A stretch of 64,000 nt of DNA from Atopsyche davidsoni (taxonomy: Eukaryota > Arthropoda > Insecta > Trichoptera > Hydrobiosidae). The notes under the pieces were generated by a model that saw nothing but the letters and a program-made list of their open reading frames with translations, searched no databases and was not told the DNA's origin. Both the position numbers and the translations under genes were made by a program. The stretch covers positions 77,001 through 141,000 of the forward strand of contig JAILWY010000008.1 of assembly GCA_022113835.1 (NCBI GenBank), in the 5' to 3' direction. Of this stretch, positions 39,501 to 50,709 are shown one piece after another (position 1 is the first letter of the stretch; each line of letters begins with the position of its first letter).

Positions 39501-42500
39501 TGTTAAGAAGAAGGAATGTATCTTATTGTTGGCATTTAAATTTTTTTGATTGGTGCAGTAGATTTTTCGCGACATATTTTTAAAATCTTGAATTATGGAG
39601 AAAGAGACCTTAACAACGGAAGGGTTTTCACTGTCTCTGAAAAATGTCTGTTTTTTCAATAACAATTGTGTTACACGTATTTAAAAAAAATATTTGGTGA
39701 AATGCATAGAATGAGCCCTTATGAGGCAAAAAAAATATTATAATATTACCAAGAAGTATAGTTGTGAAGATCTCTGGATTTAGTTGACAGGGTGACGTAA
39801 AAATAAAGATAAATGTGGTTTCGAGTTTTAAGGGAGTCAAAATAGTGACTGGTGGGCAAGCGATACTGCGGTTGTGCCGGAATTAATGAAATAGTCAGGA
39901 GCTCCAGCCAGGAGAAAAGTATTTAATTTCATACTTCATTGAACTTCCTTAAGGGTCAGAACGGACCAGAACCGGCAACGGTGAAATTCAAGAAAGCTAG
40001 TCTTCTGCAATCGCAATTTTTTTAGTTGAAGTTTGATTTGAAGCGTAGATGTGGGTTTCGAGGTACACTGTGCTTATAAATGTCACAGTGAATGGCAGAT
40101 GTTGAGGTCAGGGAAACGGGGAGCTGTAATCAGCGCGGAGCTATTAAGTAGAACAAATATGAAATAGCATCTGATACAAACAAGTCCCCCCCCACCCCAC
40201 CGCCCAACGCAGGGGGCAAGAGAGAACCGTATGGGAGGCGTACTTGTGAAATTCATTTTATTATAAGTGTCCTACGATTTCCGGCTACCGCCTACGCTTG
40301 CTGATTTACTGACCGGGTAATCTTTGTTTCAAATTCGTATTAGCAACACGCCTCAACGTTCGTAAGTGCGTGTTTTTTCTTTGATAATTATAAAATATCT
40401 TATTAGACTTTAAGGAAGAAAAACTTTTTGGGAAACGATTGTATTTAATCAGGTGGATCGCGTTTAAGTTGCAGTTTGGCAGGGTGCAGTGGGCTCTGGC
40501 CGCTCGCCTTTTTGTCCTCTCCGCCCTCAGTCTGCTCGGCGGACTGCTCCGCCGCGTGGCTCAGCCACGGGCAGCTGCCACTCATGGAGAATATGGAATA
40601 TTTTCATAAATTTAACCAGTTCAAAATAAAAGGTCACTTTGTGTTGCTATAGTTGTGCTTCGACTCTCTTCAAAAATTCAAGACCTAAGTAGTGAGACAA
40701 TTAGAAAGAAAAAAAATAAAATTGATTAATGAACCAGATGCTTCATTACCAATAGTAATTATATTGAAATCTAATCTATTTTGGAATTTCTCTTGAATTC
40801 TCTCTCATAATGAAGAAAATTTTCAAACATTGTTTATGGCCAAAATGCTGGGGTTTCATAAACTTTCCGTAGTTTCAATTTGTCAAAATAATGTATTGAA
40901 AATAAAATATCTCCCTGGCATAGTGTCATTACAACACGTCAATCAACGGAACAAATAGATATGCTAAGAGAAAGGCAGAAGGACAGAAATCAATTATACC
41001 ATAGATGTGGCGATCAAGTTACTGCATTATATTAATAAATATAAATATTACTAATCGGTCAACAAGGGTTATGTTTGTATCGCTGAGACAACCAGAAAAA
41101 TCAATTCAAAAAACAATGTCTACTGAATAGCCAAAGCTTATTAATATTCCTAAAAGTGAACAAGTTAAAGATGATATATGTTTAATATTTATTTCGGGAT
41201 ATTTTTTATGAGCTCCGAAAGTATGGAACGTGATTTGAAGAGCTGGCCGTTCGCGGAAGGTCCCCGGCTCGGCACCAGCTGATCAATTTCGTTGTGACAC
41301 TTGGCGGTTATTGCTTCTGTCTTCCGTTTGACTGGCTTCCCCGCGACTCCCCGGGACTCGAAGTCGTTTGATTCGGCAGCGCTTTGTCCGACTCTTCGCT
41401 CGTGTCGGCGGTTATTGGAGCGAGAACATTAAATTGATTGAATTCTGTTGTCACGGTCATAATTCCATCAATCGACCATTGTTTTTAGCGACAGTCGAAG
41501 CTCCTCGGTGCTCGTGAAGTTTTGACGTTCGAGGATCATCTCATCGATCGTATGAAAGAAGACAAACAAAATAATCTTGTTCAAAGCATACTTTTCGGAT
41601 AAAAACAACTACTCTTAGTTATATAGGGTATTTTTATTACATCATTTTAACCAAAAATCAAAGATTTCGTAATGAAAAATATTGTTGACGTAGTTGTGGG
41701 TTTGCAGTGCCAGTAGCAAAAATATTTTAAAAAAGATAAATTATTGTAGTTTTGGTCGTAGCACAGGGCGTGGGCCGCGGAGTCAAGCTATGCCACTTTC
41801 ATAATCGTAATCTGCTAAATATAGTAAATACCTAATGCTATTCTTTTCGTCTATTTCTTAGTATAAAAATGTATCTTTTAATGACGTAGTTGAATCGAGC
41901 GGTCCCCGAAGATAAATTTTATTAATTTAAAAAAATAAAATAGTTATTACAGAACAGTAAAACCGCTGGGCGACGAGCCTCCGAGCGTGCCCGCAGGTGG
42001 AATGGAACAATATTATAAATCATGGGAACGGCACAAGTGCGCAAGTTTTAATCGCATATTGCAGAGGAGCTCGGCGGGCTTACGGAAACAAAGTTCCTCA
42101 GATCATTAGTAAGGATTTATACGTGCACGGGCACACTGGCTATAGGCTACAGCCTACTGCCTACAGACTCGTCTCCAACTCGAGGCTTAACTGCTTGATA
42201 GAGCTTGGTATAAAAAAATAATGCAATATCTAAAGTTACATTTTGCTGTAGTACAAATTACACCAAAATCAGAAGCCTTAAACTGGCTTAGAGACATCTG
42301 TAGTTCAAAAAAACAGAATTCAGTTCCATTAGTAATGGAAAGTTTTTTGCTATTCTTGTATAGTTTAGATATAATATAATTGACTGAACTCTACCACGCT
42401 CGATCATTTGAAATGATTTCTCAAGTACGTGCGATGAATAGTCGCATTGCTTGGAAGCAATGGACTGGGAGCGCGCGTGGACGTCGCAGGATGTATTGGG

Positions 42501-45425
42501 CTCAAAAGAAGTGACCCACGTTTCGGTCACTAAAGTTCTTAATTTTTACATTTTGAGCTATTTACGCCACACAAATAAATAAACTCTATTTTAATAGAAT
42601 CATGTGAGATGCTTACACACTAAACCTATCCTCCCTCTCATCACGTCCCCATTGCAAATGAAGCGTAATTTACAATTTTAAAGTTTTAACGGGTTTTAGG
42701 TAGAAAATTGTTTTATTTTTAAATTGAGAATCGGAATTGTGGAATCGGATGTGGCGCAAGGGCCGGGTCGGGTGAGGTCGGGTCAGGCTGCAATAACAGC
42801 CATCGACGTCCCTAATTGAATAATGGTGCAGATCCCCCGTCCCCGCATATGATGCAGTGCAGGCGATAATTCTGTCCGACAATAACTCACTTGCTTGTAT
42901 CGGGAGGACGTAAATATGTTCCACAATAAATATGCCACCGTATCTGCTACTGGATGCATGCCCACTTGTTCAATTAGCACCGCGGCAGTTACCAGCGAGG
43001 CGGTGCTTATGCTAGTAATATTTATCCGAACAGATCTCTTGAGTATTCAATTTATTTTCAAAACAAAGTTAGTACTTTAAGAGACGTTAGTGATTTAAAA
43101 AACATTAAAAGATTATATACATATGTATCAATTTCGGTATGATACATGTAGTTTTTTTGTAACTGTGATTAGTTATACCATAGAGACTCATATTTTCGGT
43201 GAGTTTAGATGATAGATCTGATGACAGTGAGTGAGTGAATTTACCTGGAATAGTCCATAGCTGGTGCCGTTTGGATGCACCGTGACTTTGTTGGTCATCC
43301 TTCCACTCTCGTTCTCCAGAATGCACACCCCTGCGGAAGACCATCATGTAGTACATTTCATTATTATTTGACCAGTAAAAAATAATATATTTACAATTGG
43401 TTTTATTCGATAAAATAAATCACAATAAATGGCTGCGGTGTGCGTAGGCTATTGAGTAGCGTCTGAGGGATCTCGCTTTAACAAGGATACCATTGACCTC
43501 ATTCCTTGAAAGATAACCAAAAGCCACACTTGCGCCCTCCCGCTATGTCTGGCATTGTAGAGCCGACGAGTGGGAGTTGTGTAGGCATTGAAATTTTATA
43601 AAAAAAAGTTCGTTCATGTCCTGAGGAATGGAAACTTTCGGACTTCATTCATCCCAAAGCAATGACCTATGGTTTTCGCGACGGGTCTGACTATGGTTAG
43701 AGACTTCCATGGTAGGTAACCCCATATTTTTTAGTTAATTGCTCTTTGTTTTAAACATTAAAATAGGGTTAATCCATACTACATTTAAGAAGTAGAAAAC
43801 CTCACTGAACCATTACAGAACAGGTGTGCAAGCAGTCCCAGCTGTGTTGAGTTAGGCGTGTCTTCAATACCATTTCATTAAATGGAGATAACTTATAATT
43901 TAAACTGAATTGTAAAAAGTCACCCCTCGGACTCGAATCTGGATCCTGTATTGGGCAAGGATTGCTAACGATAAATAAGCTGATTGCATTTTCGATTTTT
44001 TTACCTTGGAAGCACCGAAATCGATTACAAATAAATACATTTCCAACGATAGACGATAAAAAGTGTCAATACTTGATCAGTTTGAACGAAAAGGACACGA
44101 AAACGTGGGTTGGGCTGTTCCCATAAAACAAACGACCAAGAATTATTAGACTTGTTTTTTGTTCGTCATTTTTCTGAACTCCGGAGAACCTCGAAATCAA
44201 ATTATCCCCCTGAATGACGAGCCCGCGCCCGCGTGATGTACCGGAGTAATTATTTACCGCGCCTCGTAAATCTCAGTCTCAAGAAAAACTTCAGTCACAA
44301 AGTCTCACAGAGCGACCGTAAATCATGCAAGTTTCCATGGAATTAGCGGTTTCAGATATCATATCGCAGGTAGGCGACCTGGCGACTGGCCGGAAAACTT
44401 TTGAAACAAAGAAGCGCGAGTCTGCTTGCTCCCCTCGGGCGTTCGGCCAGCCGGGGCCCCCGCTAGTCTGGGACCTCGCCAGCCGGGGCCCCCGCTAGTC
44501 TGGGACCTCGCCAGCCGGGGCCCCCGCTAGTCTGGGACCTCGCCAGCCGGGGGCCCCGCTAGCCTGAGGCCCCGCCAGCCGGGGGCCTCAGGCTAGAGGC
44601 TTAAATTTTTTTCGTTTTATTGATCTCGAATCGCCATTTTGGGCGTTCATGGAGTTCTCCAAAGCGATGAGCCCGGCGCCCGCGCGGCCCCGCTTGCCTG
44701 CTTTCAGGCGTTTCTGGGATTGATTGCAGCGTCTCGTGGTTTTAGATGTTATTTTGTTAATCCCAAATTGCTGGAAGTTCTCCGTCCCAGCAGCTCTTTG
44801 CCGGTAAACTTCATCATAAGCTAACAAAGTTTCATGTAAAGTTATTTAAATTTTTCTTACACTGACACTGACTATTACATTATCATAAGCCAGGCAAAAT
44901 GTTCTTTGGCAAGAACGTTAACGTATCAAAAAATTATTTAAAATCCTTTTTATGTAAAGATTTGTTATTTTCACAGTACGATTTCGATATAATTCAAACA
45001 TGAAAAGACGAATTTATTTTGGAATTTGTATTTCGAGACACGAGTGGAGGTCAAACCCACACCTCGTAGATATTGCGGTAAGGCCTATCGGATGAAGTGC
45101 ACGAAGCGAATAGACGAGAGAAGCATTCATTTTAATAAATATTTAGTAATCTCCACGCGGCTTGCCGAAGCAAATCAAGTCTGCCTGGGTGGGTCACCAC
45201 AGATAGTGGTCTCTGACAGAGACCTGCCGAATGGCCGGGCTGAAGGGCGCGAGGGCCTCGCCAGGACTCACAGTTGCTGATGGTGTTGCGCGGGAAGGAG
45301 TAGCGGATGAGCTCCTTGGAGAGTTGGCAGCGAGTGAAGATCTTGGCTCGCGCGGGGGAGGACGAAGCCAGCCACAGCAGTAGCGCTCCTAGCGTGAGCA
45401 CGCGCAGGGATAAGGGAGGGAGCAT
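33387..45425 (-). CDS. c-type lysozyme A, complete gene of four coding exons
   Basis: Coding exons on the minus strand are 45272..45425, 43245..43330, 33858..33921 and 33387..33523. They total 441 bp, or 146 codons plus stop, typical for a secreted c-type lysozyme precursor that cleaves bacterial peptidoglycan. All introns have GT/AG borders; phases are 1, 0 and 1. The precursor has a signal peptide ending near SSPARA, then KIFTRCQL. All eight family cysteines are present, including WVC, EWC, GLC, MKC, VRC, SRC and the final RCP. The catalytic Glu is kept (WVCILENES, second E). The catalytic Asp is absent: the family's GS-x-DYG appears as GTSYG, one residue shorter. The product may therefore be a lysozyme-like protein with altered or no muramidase activity. 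Intron 2, about 9.3 kb, is full of repeats. Confidence 0.95.
33858..33921 (-). CDS. lysozyme A exon 3
   Basis: This 64-bp exon encodes LNSSEWCKKGRKGGLCTMKCE plus one base. It supplies three of the eight cysteines and the QxNS-type motif that follows YGLFQ in the family. The acceptor is TTCCCACGCAG and the donor GTAAAGG. Length and phases equal those of lysozyme B exon 3 at 62083..62146, so the genes are paralogues. Confidence 0.93.
34337..34449. repeat. foldback (palindromic) repeat in lysozyme intron 2
   Basis: The arms GCTTGAGTGATTTTTCC... and ...GAGAAATCACTCAAGT are complementary, and the middle contains GGTGACCGGTTT against TTCACCAATAAAAAT. The same family occurs at 59877..60007 (full) and 18886..18960 (half). 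It has no ORF and could be a MITE or foldback element; the superfamily is unknown. Confidence 0.78.
34665..35880 (+). mobile_element. decayed mauritiana-type mariner in lysozyme intron 2
   Basis: Plus-strand fragments in three frames follow mariner transposase order: VLLFCFNLKKK (from 34709), LDEDNTQTHQLAEALNVS (about 34921), WVRHELTERQMENQ (about 35030), ARPNRFGKKTMLCVWWDQKG (from 35326), and LPHPPYLPDLAPFYFYLF with ENWLDEWF (35514..35756). It is opposite in orientation to the lysozyme gene. About 150 bp of unrelated DNA interrupts it near 35110..35262. A 28-bp left-end-like sequence (AATTATGAAAGTGGTCTAAG) appears twice, at about 34500 and 34665. I find no matching right inverted repeat, so boundaries are approximate. 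Confidence 0.85.
36181..36600. repeat. diverged dispersed repeat, copy 1
   Basis: AT-rich DNA containing AAAGATGTTGAAAAATTTGATAA, then AATGCTTAGGATTCT and AAACTTTAATCGGGAAAATA. The same landmarks occur in the same order at 38880..39600. The family is unidentified and has no ORF. Confidence 0.6.
36781..36822. repeat. 10-bp AGGGCGCAGG minisatellite
   Basis: Four copies of AGGGCGCAGG in tandem next to other GC-rich sequence. Confidence 0.85.
37039..37143. repeat. 35-bp GC-rich minisatellite, three copies
   Basis: Three direct 35-bp units starting GAGCCGGGAGCGTCCTCC and ending GCGACGCGTCCC, differing at one base in the middle copy. The repeat has no spacers, so it is not CRISPR-like. It lies in the lysozyme intron. 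Confidence 0.9.
38880..39600. repeat. diverged dispersed repeat, copy 2, split by a foldback
   Basis: Landmarks shared with 36181..36600 (GATGTTGAAACATTGGATAA, AATGCTTAGGGTTCT, AAACTTCACTCGTGAAAAT, TATTTATCATATTAAAAGT) are interrupted by about 245 bp of foldback DNA at 39066..39307. The foldback therefore inserted into an older repeat. Confidence 0.6.
39066..39307. repeat. long inverted repeat with about 110-bp arms
   Basis: The left arm (39066..39180) and right arm (39197..39307) are complementary with few mismatches over TATAATTATAATTATA, CTTTGTATTT, GTCTTCACTTTTGAG, TTTATTGAAATTATTTG and CCCAATGACCGGGTCATC. The centre is the perfect 16-bp palindrome GCATGACTAGTCATGC (39188..39203). The whole can fold into one long hairpin. 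It is probably a foldback/MITE-type element nested in an older dispersed repeat. Confidence 0.9.
43245..43330 (-). CDS. lysozyme A exon 2: catalytic region
   Basis: This 86-bp exon has two bases completing Trp and then 28 codons from VCILENES to SYGLFQ. The acceptor is CTTCCGCAG and the donor GTAAATTC. The Glu of NES aligns with the general-acid Glu of the family. The residue before YG is Ser, and the loop is one residue shorter than usual, so the nucleophile/stabilising Asp is missing. Reading frame and both splice sites are intact, which argues against a pseudogene. Confidence 0.93.
43917..43990 (-). repeat. possible tRNA-derived SINE
   Basis: On the minus strand GTTAGCAATCCTTGCCCAAT is followed by CCAGATTCGAGTCCGAGGG. 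The latter is a good RNA polymerase III B box with a flanking pseudo-stem. The A box is poor and no intact cloverleaf forms, so a real tRNA gene is unlikely. Confidence 0.45.
44448..44596. repeat. 32-bp minisatellite ending in a 15-bp hairpin
   Basis: Three near-identical units of GCCAGCCGGGGCCCCCGCTA plus GTCTGGGACCTC are followed by a diverged fourth. The fourth contains CTAGCCTGAGGCCCC (44559..44573), and its perfect complement GGGGCCTCAGGCTAG follows at 44582..44596 after 8 bases. The array lies in lysozyme A intron 1. Confidence 0.88.
45272..45425 (-). CDS. lysozyme A exon 1: signal peptide and mature N terminus
   Basis: The exon carries 51 codons plus the first base of a Trp codon. It begins with a hydrophobic signal peptide (MLPPLSLRVLTLGALLLWLA) followed by SSSPARA. 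The mature start KIFTRCQLSKELIRY matches c-type lysozymes and contains the first cysteine. The donor is GTGAGTCC after AGCAACT. Directly upstream, TTGTTCCAG followed by AATG looks like a splice acceptor, so a separate 5'-UTR exon is likely. An ATG further upstream at 45465 is in another frame and would be removed by such splicing. Confidence 0.93.
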
Positions 45426-46648
45426 TCTGGAACAAGGGGAGCATTTTCTCCTTACAAATCAACAATTTTGTAATGAAAAATATTTTGAAAAACTAATTTA
45501 AAAGATTTACAGTAAACCTTCACACAGTTTTTTCAAAGGGATCGGTTTTGCTAGCAATCGAATCTGACATTTTTGCGCAGATTGAGTTTAAGACGAGTGA
45601 GCTAGACATTTTATTTCCAACTTATTAAGGAAAAAATATAAGTGGAATACTAATCAAAAACGATAATAATATTTTACTAACAAAATACCGTTACATTGTA
45701 TACATTTATTGACATATAGTTTAAAGTTACCTTATTTGCAAACGAATTTTGTTATTGCTTGAAAATTGAATACACTCAATATTTTATGTAAATTTGTAAT
45801 TATTTTAAAATTTTACATTTTTTTTTATACAATAATTTTTTTGTTTTTTAAAAACAAAAAAAGGATACTAATTTTGATAAATGTACATCTTATGTATTTC
45901 AATCAATTTAAAGGTAAAACTTACCAAACATAAAAAAATAAAAACACTACTGTGTGTAAGAGATAAACAATTAATGAAAAAACTGTGAAAAAAATCAGTG
46001 AAGGAAAGGAAGTCCCCCCCCCCTCCCCAATTATTCATCTATGAGCAAAGAACTCTGACACGATAGGCGAAAAGTTGGTCTAGCGCGCTGGAAGCCCTCA
46101 CCTGGCGGACGTCCCGGAGCGCCGGAGTCGGGAATCGATTATCTGGAGTCTGGAGTCTAGAGCCTGAAGTCTGGAGTCTGGAGTCTGGAGTCTGCGCGAC
46201 GACCGGCGAGGATCTGGCGGCGAGACGATCGGCCGGGCGCTCCCGCGCACCTCCAGCGCCTGCCAACCTATGGGACTACTTATCTTCACGGGCCCTCTGT
46301 CGCGTCATAGAGCCTTTGTGGGGCGAACGAACTTTCATTAATTTGCTTTTTCATAATTTTTGGTAATTAATTGATCAAAAACTCTCAAGTTGATATTTGA
46401 TATTAGTGAGGCCGTTTGCTTGAGTTAAATAATGAATAACTCAAATGGGCATGAGTCTCAAACGAGACAACGCGAAGTGGCAACGTCGCCCTCTTCTAAA
46501 AATATGTATGTATTCAGTGTGAAATGGTTTTAGAAGGTTACAATACCAGTTAATTATCTTTCCGCTTCAGCGGTGGTTCCTCAAAAAAATATTATATTTA
46601 TGCAAATCTTCTTTCTGCAACAGGATAAAACTGAAAAGCAATGGATTA
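45426..46648. other. upstream flank of lysozyme A
   Basis: The near part would hold a 5'-UTR intron end (TTGTTCCAG before the ATG) and, beyond it, the promoter. I do not recognise a TATA box or immune-response element with confidence. A short repeat array is at 46141..46197. Confidence 0.5.
46141..46197. repeat. 7-bp TCTGGAG minisatellite
   Basis: About seven tandem TCTGGAG units, some altered to TCTAGAG or CCTGAAG, in a GC-rich patch. Confidence 0.85.
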
Positions 46649-47635
46649 CACCCATACCTCACTTTACGGCCTAGATACGTTCCACGAAACTTGGCCGGAA
46701 AGCGAAAAACCGTATAAGGAATCAATCAATTATTCTAATACAAATTCAATGGGATCGGTTCCAAATTTGTAAAATATGTAACACTTTTTATACATTCTGG
46801 CCATATTTTTTTCCAAACATGGTTCATTGTTGTCAATTTTAATTCCTTTCATGATTTACTGATGCTGTCAACAGCATCCTTGATGTTATAGTTTTTCCAA
46901 AATGTTTTAATTGAAGCTTTACCATCGGTTTCCCTTATAAAATGTCGGAAATTTCGGCGTAGGTAATATGCCATAAAAGTGGCTATTGCACCCTGATCCA
47001 TTGGTTGGATCAGAGCTGTTGTATTTTTCGGAAGGTACTCAATCATGACATCTTCAGATAGCTCGGATAAATTAGTAGGATGCCTTGGTGCATTATCCAA
47101 AATTAGCAAAGCCTTGTTGGTTAAGTTATTGTCTCGCAAATATTTTTTCACTTCTGTACAAAAGTGATTTTTGAACCAATCCTCAAAAGTAGCTTTAGTC
47201 ATCCAAGCTTTCTTGTCGGATTTCCATATGACGGGTAATTGATTTTTATTTAGTCCTGTTCTTGTCCTCAATCCATATAATCAATAGTTAAAATAAGTTT
47301 AATAAAAAAATACATACATATTAAAAAAAATAATTTGTACATACATACATATGTACTTACGTACTAAAAATGTCCCTAATTATTTCCAATTTTTCCAGTT
47401 AATGTGTAACAATCAGTAATAAATATGTACATAAAACACACACAGACAAGTCTAAACCGGCCGCTCTTTGAGCACACACTGAATAACGCTCGTAAACAAA
47501 ACAACATCGAAAAAAAAAATTTTTGGCCGTTATAGCGAAACATTTAAGGGCGTATATCGAAAATGTGCCGTAATTGAAAAGGTACGTTATAGCGAAAGGC
47601 CGTATAACGAGCGGCCGTATAGCGAGGTATGGGTG
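46649..47635 (-). mobile_element. pogo/Tigger-like transposon, internally deleted
   Basis: The left end CACCCATACCTCACTTTACG and the complement of the right end CACCCATACCTCGCTATACG are inverted repeats. TA flanks both sides (46647..46648 and 47636..47637). The termini continue with GGCC and degenerate GTTATAGCGAAA-type repeats. At 987 bp it is far shorter than a complete Tigger-type element (about 2-2.5 kb) and keeps only part of the transposase. The mutation load is moderate. Confidence 0.92.
46849..47271 (-). pseudogene. DDE transposase domain of a Tigger/jerky-like protein
   Basis: This 140-codon open segment is the C-terminal half of a DDE_1 domain: WMTKATFEDWF, then ALLILDNAPRHP with the second catalytic Asp, MIEYLPKNTTALIQPMDQGAIATF, and YYLRRNFRHF. 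The next block (KTFWKNYNIKDAVDSI) is where the family continues past the third acidic residue. The N-terminal CENP-B-like DNA-binding domain and the first Asp are missing, so it cannot be an active transposase. It lies within matching inverted ends. Confidence 0.93.
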
Positions 47636-47637
47636 TA

Positions 47638-50600
47638 TTTAGATGTATTGAATTTGTGTCATCAACTCAACTCCTCAGATCAGCCCAATTACTCGGGATT
47701 GTGGCACAGAACGGGAATGCTCTACACTCTTTGTTGCCACCGACGAGCAGCGTCACGATGTCCCGAGCCGCTGGTTGGGAAGCGCTGGTCGATGCAACTC
47801 CGCGGTGGCGCAACCGAGGCCCGCCGCGCTCCGGGGCCCCTGCTCCGCGAGCCCTTTATTGCTTAAGAACGAGAGTGATTGTAGCAATTGGCTAGAATAT
47901 TATTTAAATTATATAGAAGCCCCCAAAGTTGAAATCACTCGTACAAAAATAATATTTATTTATGTCTAAGTCTTTTTGGTTCTCACAAACGGGGTTATAG
48001 TAAATCGTAAAATTTTATAAAACAAGGTGTCAAGGACCCTGTTGTCTTTTTATTTATTATAAAATATAATTTAATTCTAAAATATAACAAAAATGTACAT
48101 AATAACTCAGGAAGTAGGATTCGACTATCAAACACCAGATTATCCCTCCTGTACATCTCGCGTGAGGGGGTTGAGGACTGAAACTTTTAACTTTCTTTGG
48201 AACTTTTGTGACGGATCACTGTGTGGTAGACAATTTTTTTTTGTAATATCCAATAAACTCTACCGAAGACAAATTAAGATGTATCATTAGGTTCCGAGAT
48301 TCAAGTTTAGCTGATAGTTTATATTTAAGAAAAAGAAATAACAAAAAACACCCTTGAATAAACCATGTGTATGGGTAAGAAAACATATACGCGACAATTG
48401 TGAGAACATTTATTAAAATAACTATTTTATGTTACAGTTGTTGTTTTTATCTTGAGCAGTATTCTTGATTTAACTCAGAAAACCATCTGGATGTTGTCAA
48501 GTTATTTGTGTTCGTAAGCCAGTGCGTTGGATAATTTAAAATTATTGCTCTTATTCACCCAGATCTTAATTTCAAGAACATTTTATATTTAAATCTTACT
48601 TATTTGTTACGAGTAGCAGTATTTTTTTAAAATTTAAGAATATCGTTTTTTATCAAAATAAAATGTATTAACGTTATCTCAGTCGATTTTCTTCCTCTGT
48701 CAAAATAAACGAATCGTTTTTTAGCTGCACACCCCATTGACATAATTTTTTTAAAAGAACTCAGTCGAAGACAGGTGGAGCAGTGACCTTCCTCAGCGCA
48801 CGCCCTTCCCGGGGAACGGGGACACGCGCATTGCCGTCAGTAATAATATAGTTTTATTTCATTTTTAGTCATTCTTTAAAGCATCTGTCTGAGGAAAACT
48901 TTGACGCGTAAAATAATCTCCGCGAGTGTCAGATATTTCAGGCGGCATTTGATATTCTTTATAAATCACAAGTTGTTTGTTTGCTTTGATTTATTAAGTA
49001 AATTTTTCACAAAAACATGCAAAAACTTACTTCATGAAGCTAACCTTCAAACGTCAATAGTGAACTTTCCTTCCCGAGCCCCGCAGGGCTCAGAGGATGA
49101 CCCGCCGTGGAATGTAGGATTCGCACAGATTACACTCGGTACGCATTGCATAAGATATGTTATCATCGCAAATCGTTTAAGCTAATTAATAAATTTAACT
49201 AATAAATCTTGCTTGAGAATCGCTGTTCGGTCGCATCCGACTTAATTTTTGACGGGGCAGGAAGTAAACCAACCATACTAGACGATGTTATTTTTTATGG
49301 TCCGGTCGTTTTAGTAGTAGGTTTGGAGAGGCACCCGTCTGTTCTTCTATATGCCGTGCAAATATCTTGATGTTTTTGTTACCTGCAATTTTTTTTTAAT
49401 GAAAAGCCTGTCTAAATTCATTAATTAGAAAACCCATACTTTTATTTAACTTTGTAGATACGATTAGGCTTAAATTCGCCTAGCAGTGTCACCAACGTCT
49501 CTATCGCAGATATTTCTGGTTACCTTGTAGTCATATTTCTAAAAGCCATGTTTCTAGAAGCGCCCTGATGATTTTATCACCCTTAGGTTATCGAAGGCAC
49601 GATGATTCTTGGGCTGTCCTTGGCTTAAGTAGCGAGAGCTTTAGTAACTTTGACCAGGTTTTGTGGCTTATTCTTCCGTGACATGGCGTCGTTGCTCATC
49701 TCGTCGGAGATGTAAGAGTAAGGGTAGTATCCTGAAACCTTTTATTGGGTTATTGATTTACTAACATAGGAGCAAACTCCGCGGGACGTCGCAGCTTAAC
49801 TTACATATAAGAAATCTTATGCTAGAAGTCCACGGTAAAACCGAGAGCGCGCAATACTACATCGTATACGGAGCATATATATATATAGGTATGTCAGAAA
49901 AAGGGTTTTTTTCACATCTTTTCCCTACATAGAACAGTAATTTAAATAAAGAAATACGTGTAAGCTACCACCTAAGTCACAATGAAAAACATAAGTATTT
50001 ATTGTATAATAATTAATTACCCCCCTTTTAAAAAAAATACCAAATCTCTCATGCGGGTTATTTTTTATTTTTGGAAACATCAGAAAATTGAGCGGGCGCG
50101 GTCGCAATTGTCCTCAGTCACTTTGTATTGCCTTTGTATGCGTTTAGATTTCATCGGACGTAGATTTTTTAGATGTTAAGCCGCGTCTGTCGAACTGATG
50201 GTATTTTTAAAGAATAAAACTCGCATCCGCACTCATTGCGATCTCTTTCTCCAAATGAGGTCCGCGCGCAGGTCGACGCAGCTCCTCTCCGGGAGTCGGG
50301 CGGCGATGACCCCGCGGAGTCATCGTGCGTCGGAGGGCGTCGTGCCCAATAGCCGCAACGAGCGCGAGTGGCCGGAAGCGGCGGCCGAGCAATCAGCCGC
50401 AGTACCCGCTTCCAGGCGTCCCCGACTGCACGGCTCTGCAGAAGCGGAAAGTCGCGGGAAGTCGCGGGGAAAGAGCGAGGATTGGATTGATTTTCTATAA
50501 CTTTGGAATCATCAGTGAAAATAATACCTATACGTAATGGCCACGAAAACCTGAGTTCTCTAGAGGCGAGTGGCCGAGACCCGTAAGGCATTCAGAATTT

Positions 50601-50709
50601 TCAAGCAACATTCAGCGTCTGTATATGATCGAATAGCTCTTCGGCATTTGCTCTGTCGTATGCGGAGACATATATTCTCTTTTTGATTTCGGAGATATAA
50701 TATAAGATA
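47638..50709. other. gene-free stretch
   Basis: AT-rich DNA with a GC-rich patch at 50250..50480 and another at 47750..47860. Open frames there are Arg/Ala-rich in several phases and carry no known motif. No exon or element end is recognised. Confidence 0.5.

Larger units (their letters stand above)
35881..43244. other. remainder of lysozyme A intron 2
   Basis: No coding exon of another gene is recognised. The stretch holds minisatellites (36781..36822, 37039..37143), a pair of diverged dispersed repeats (36181..36600 and 38880..39600) and the long foldback at 39066..39307. GC-rich patches at 40480..40580 and 41220..41420 carry no recognisable motif. Confidence 0.6.
43331..45271. other. lysozyme A intron 1
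   Basis: This 1.94-kb phase-1 intron contains the minisatellite and hairpin at 44448..44596 and two B-box-like sequences (43917..43990 and about 45040..45080, both minus) that could be old tRNA-derived SINEs. No other exon is recognised. Confidence 0.7.
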
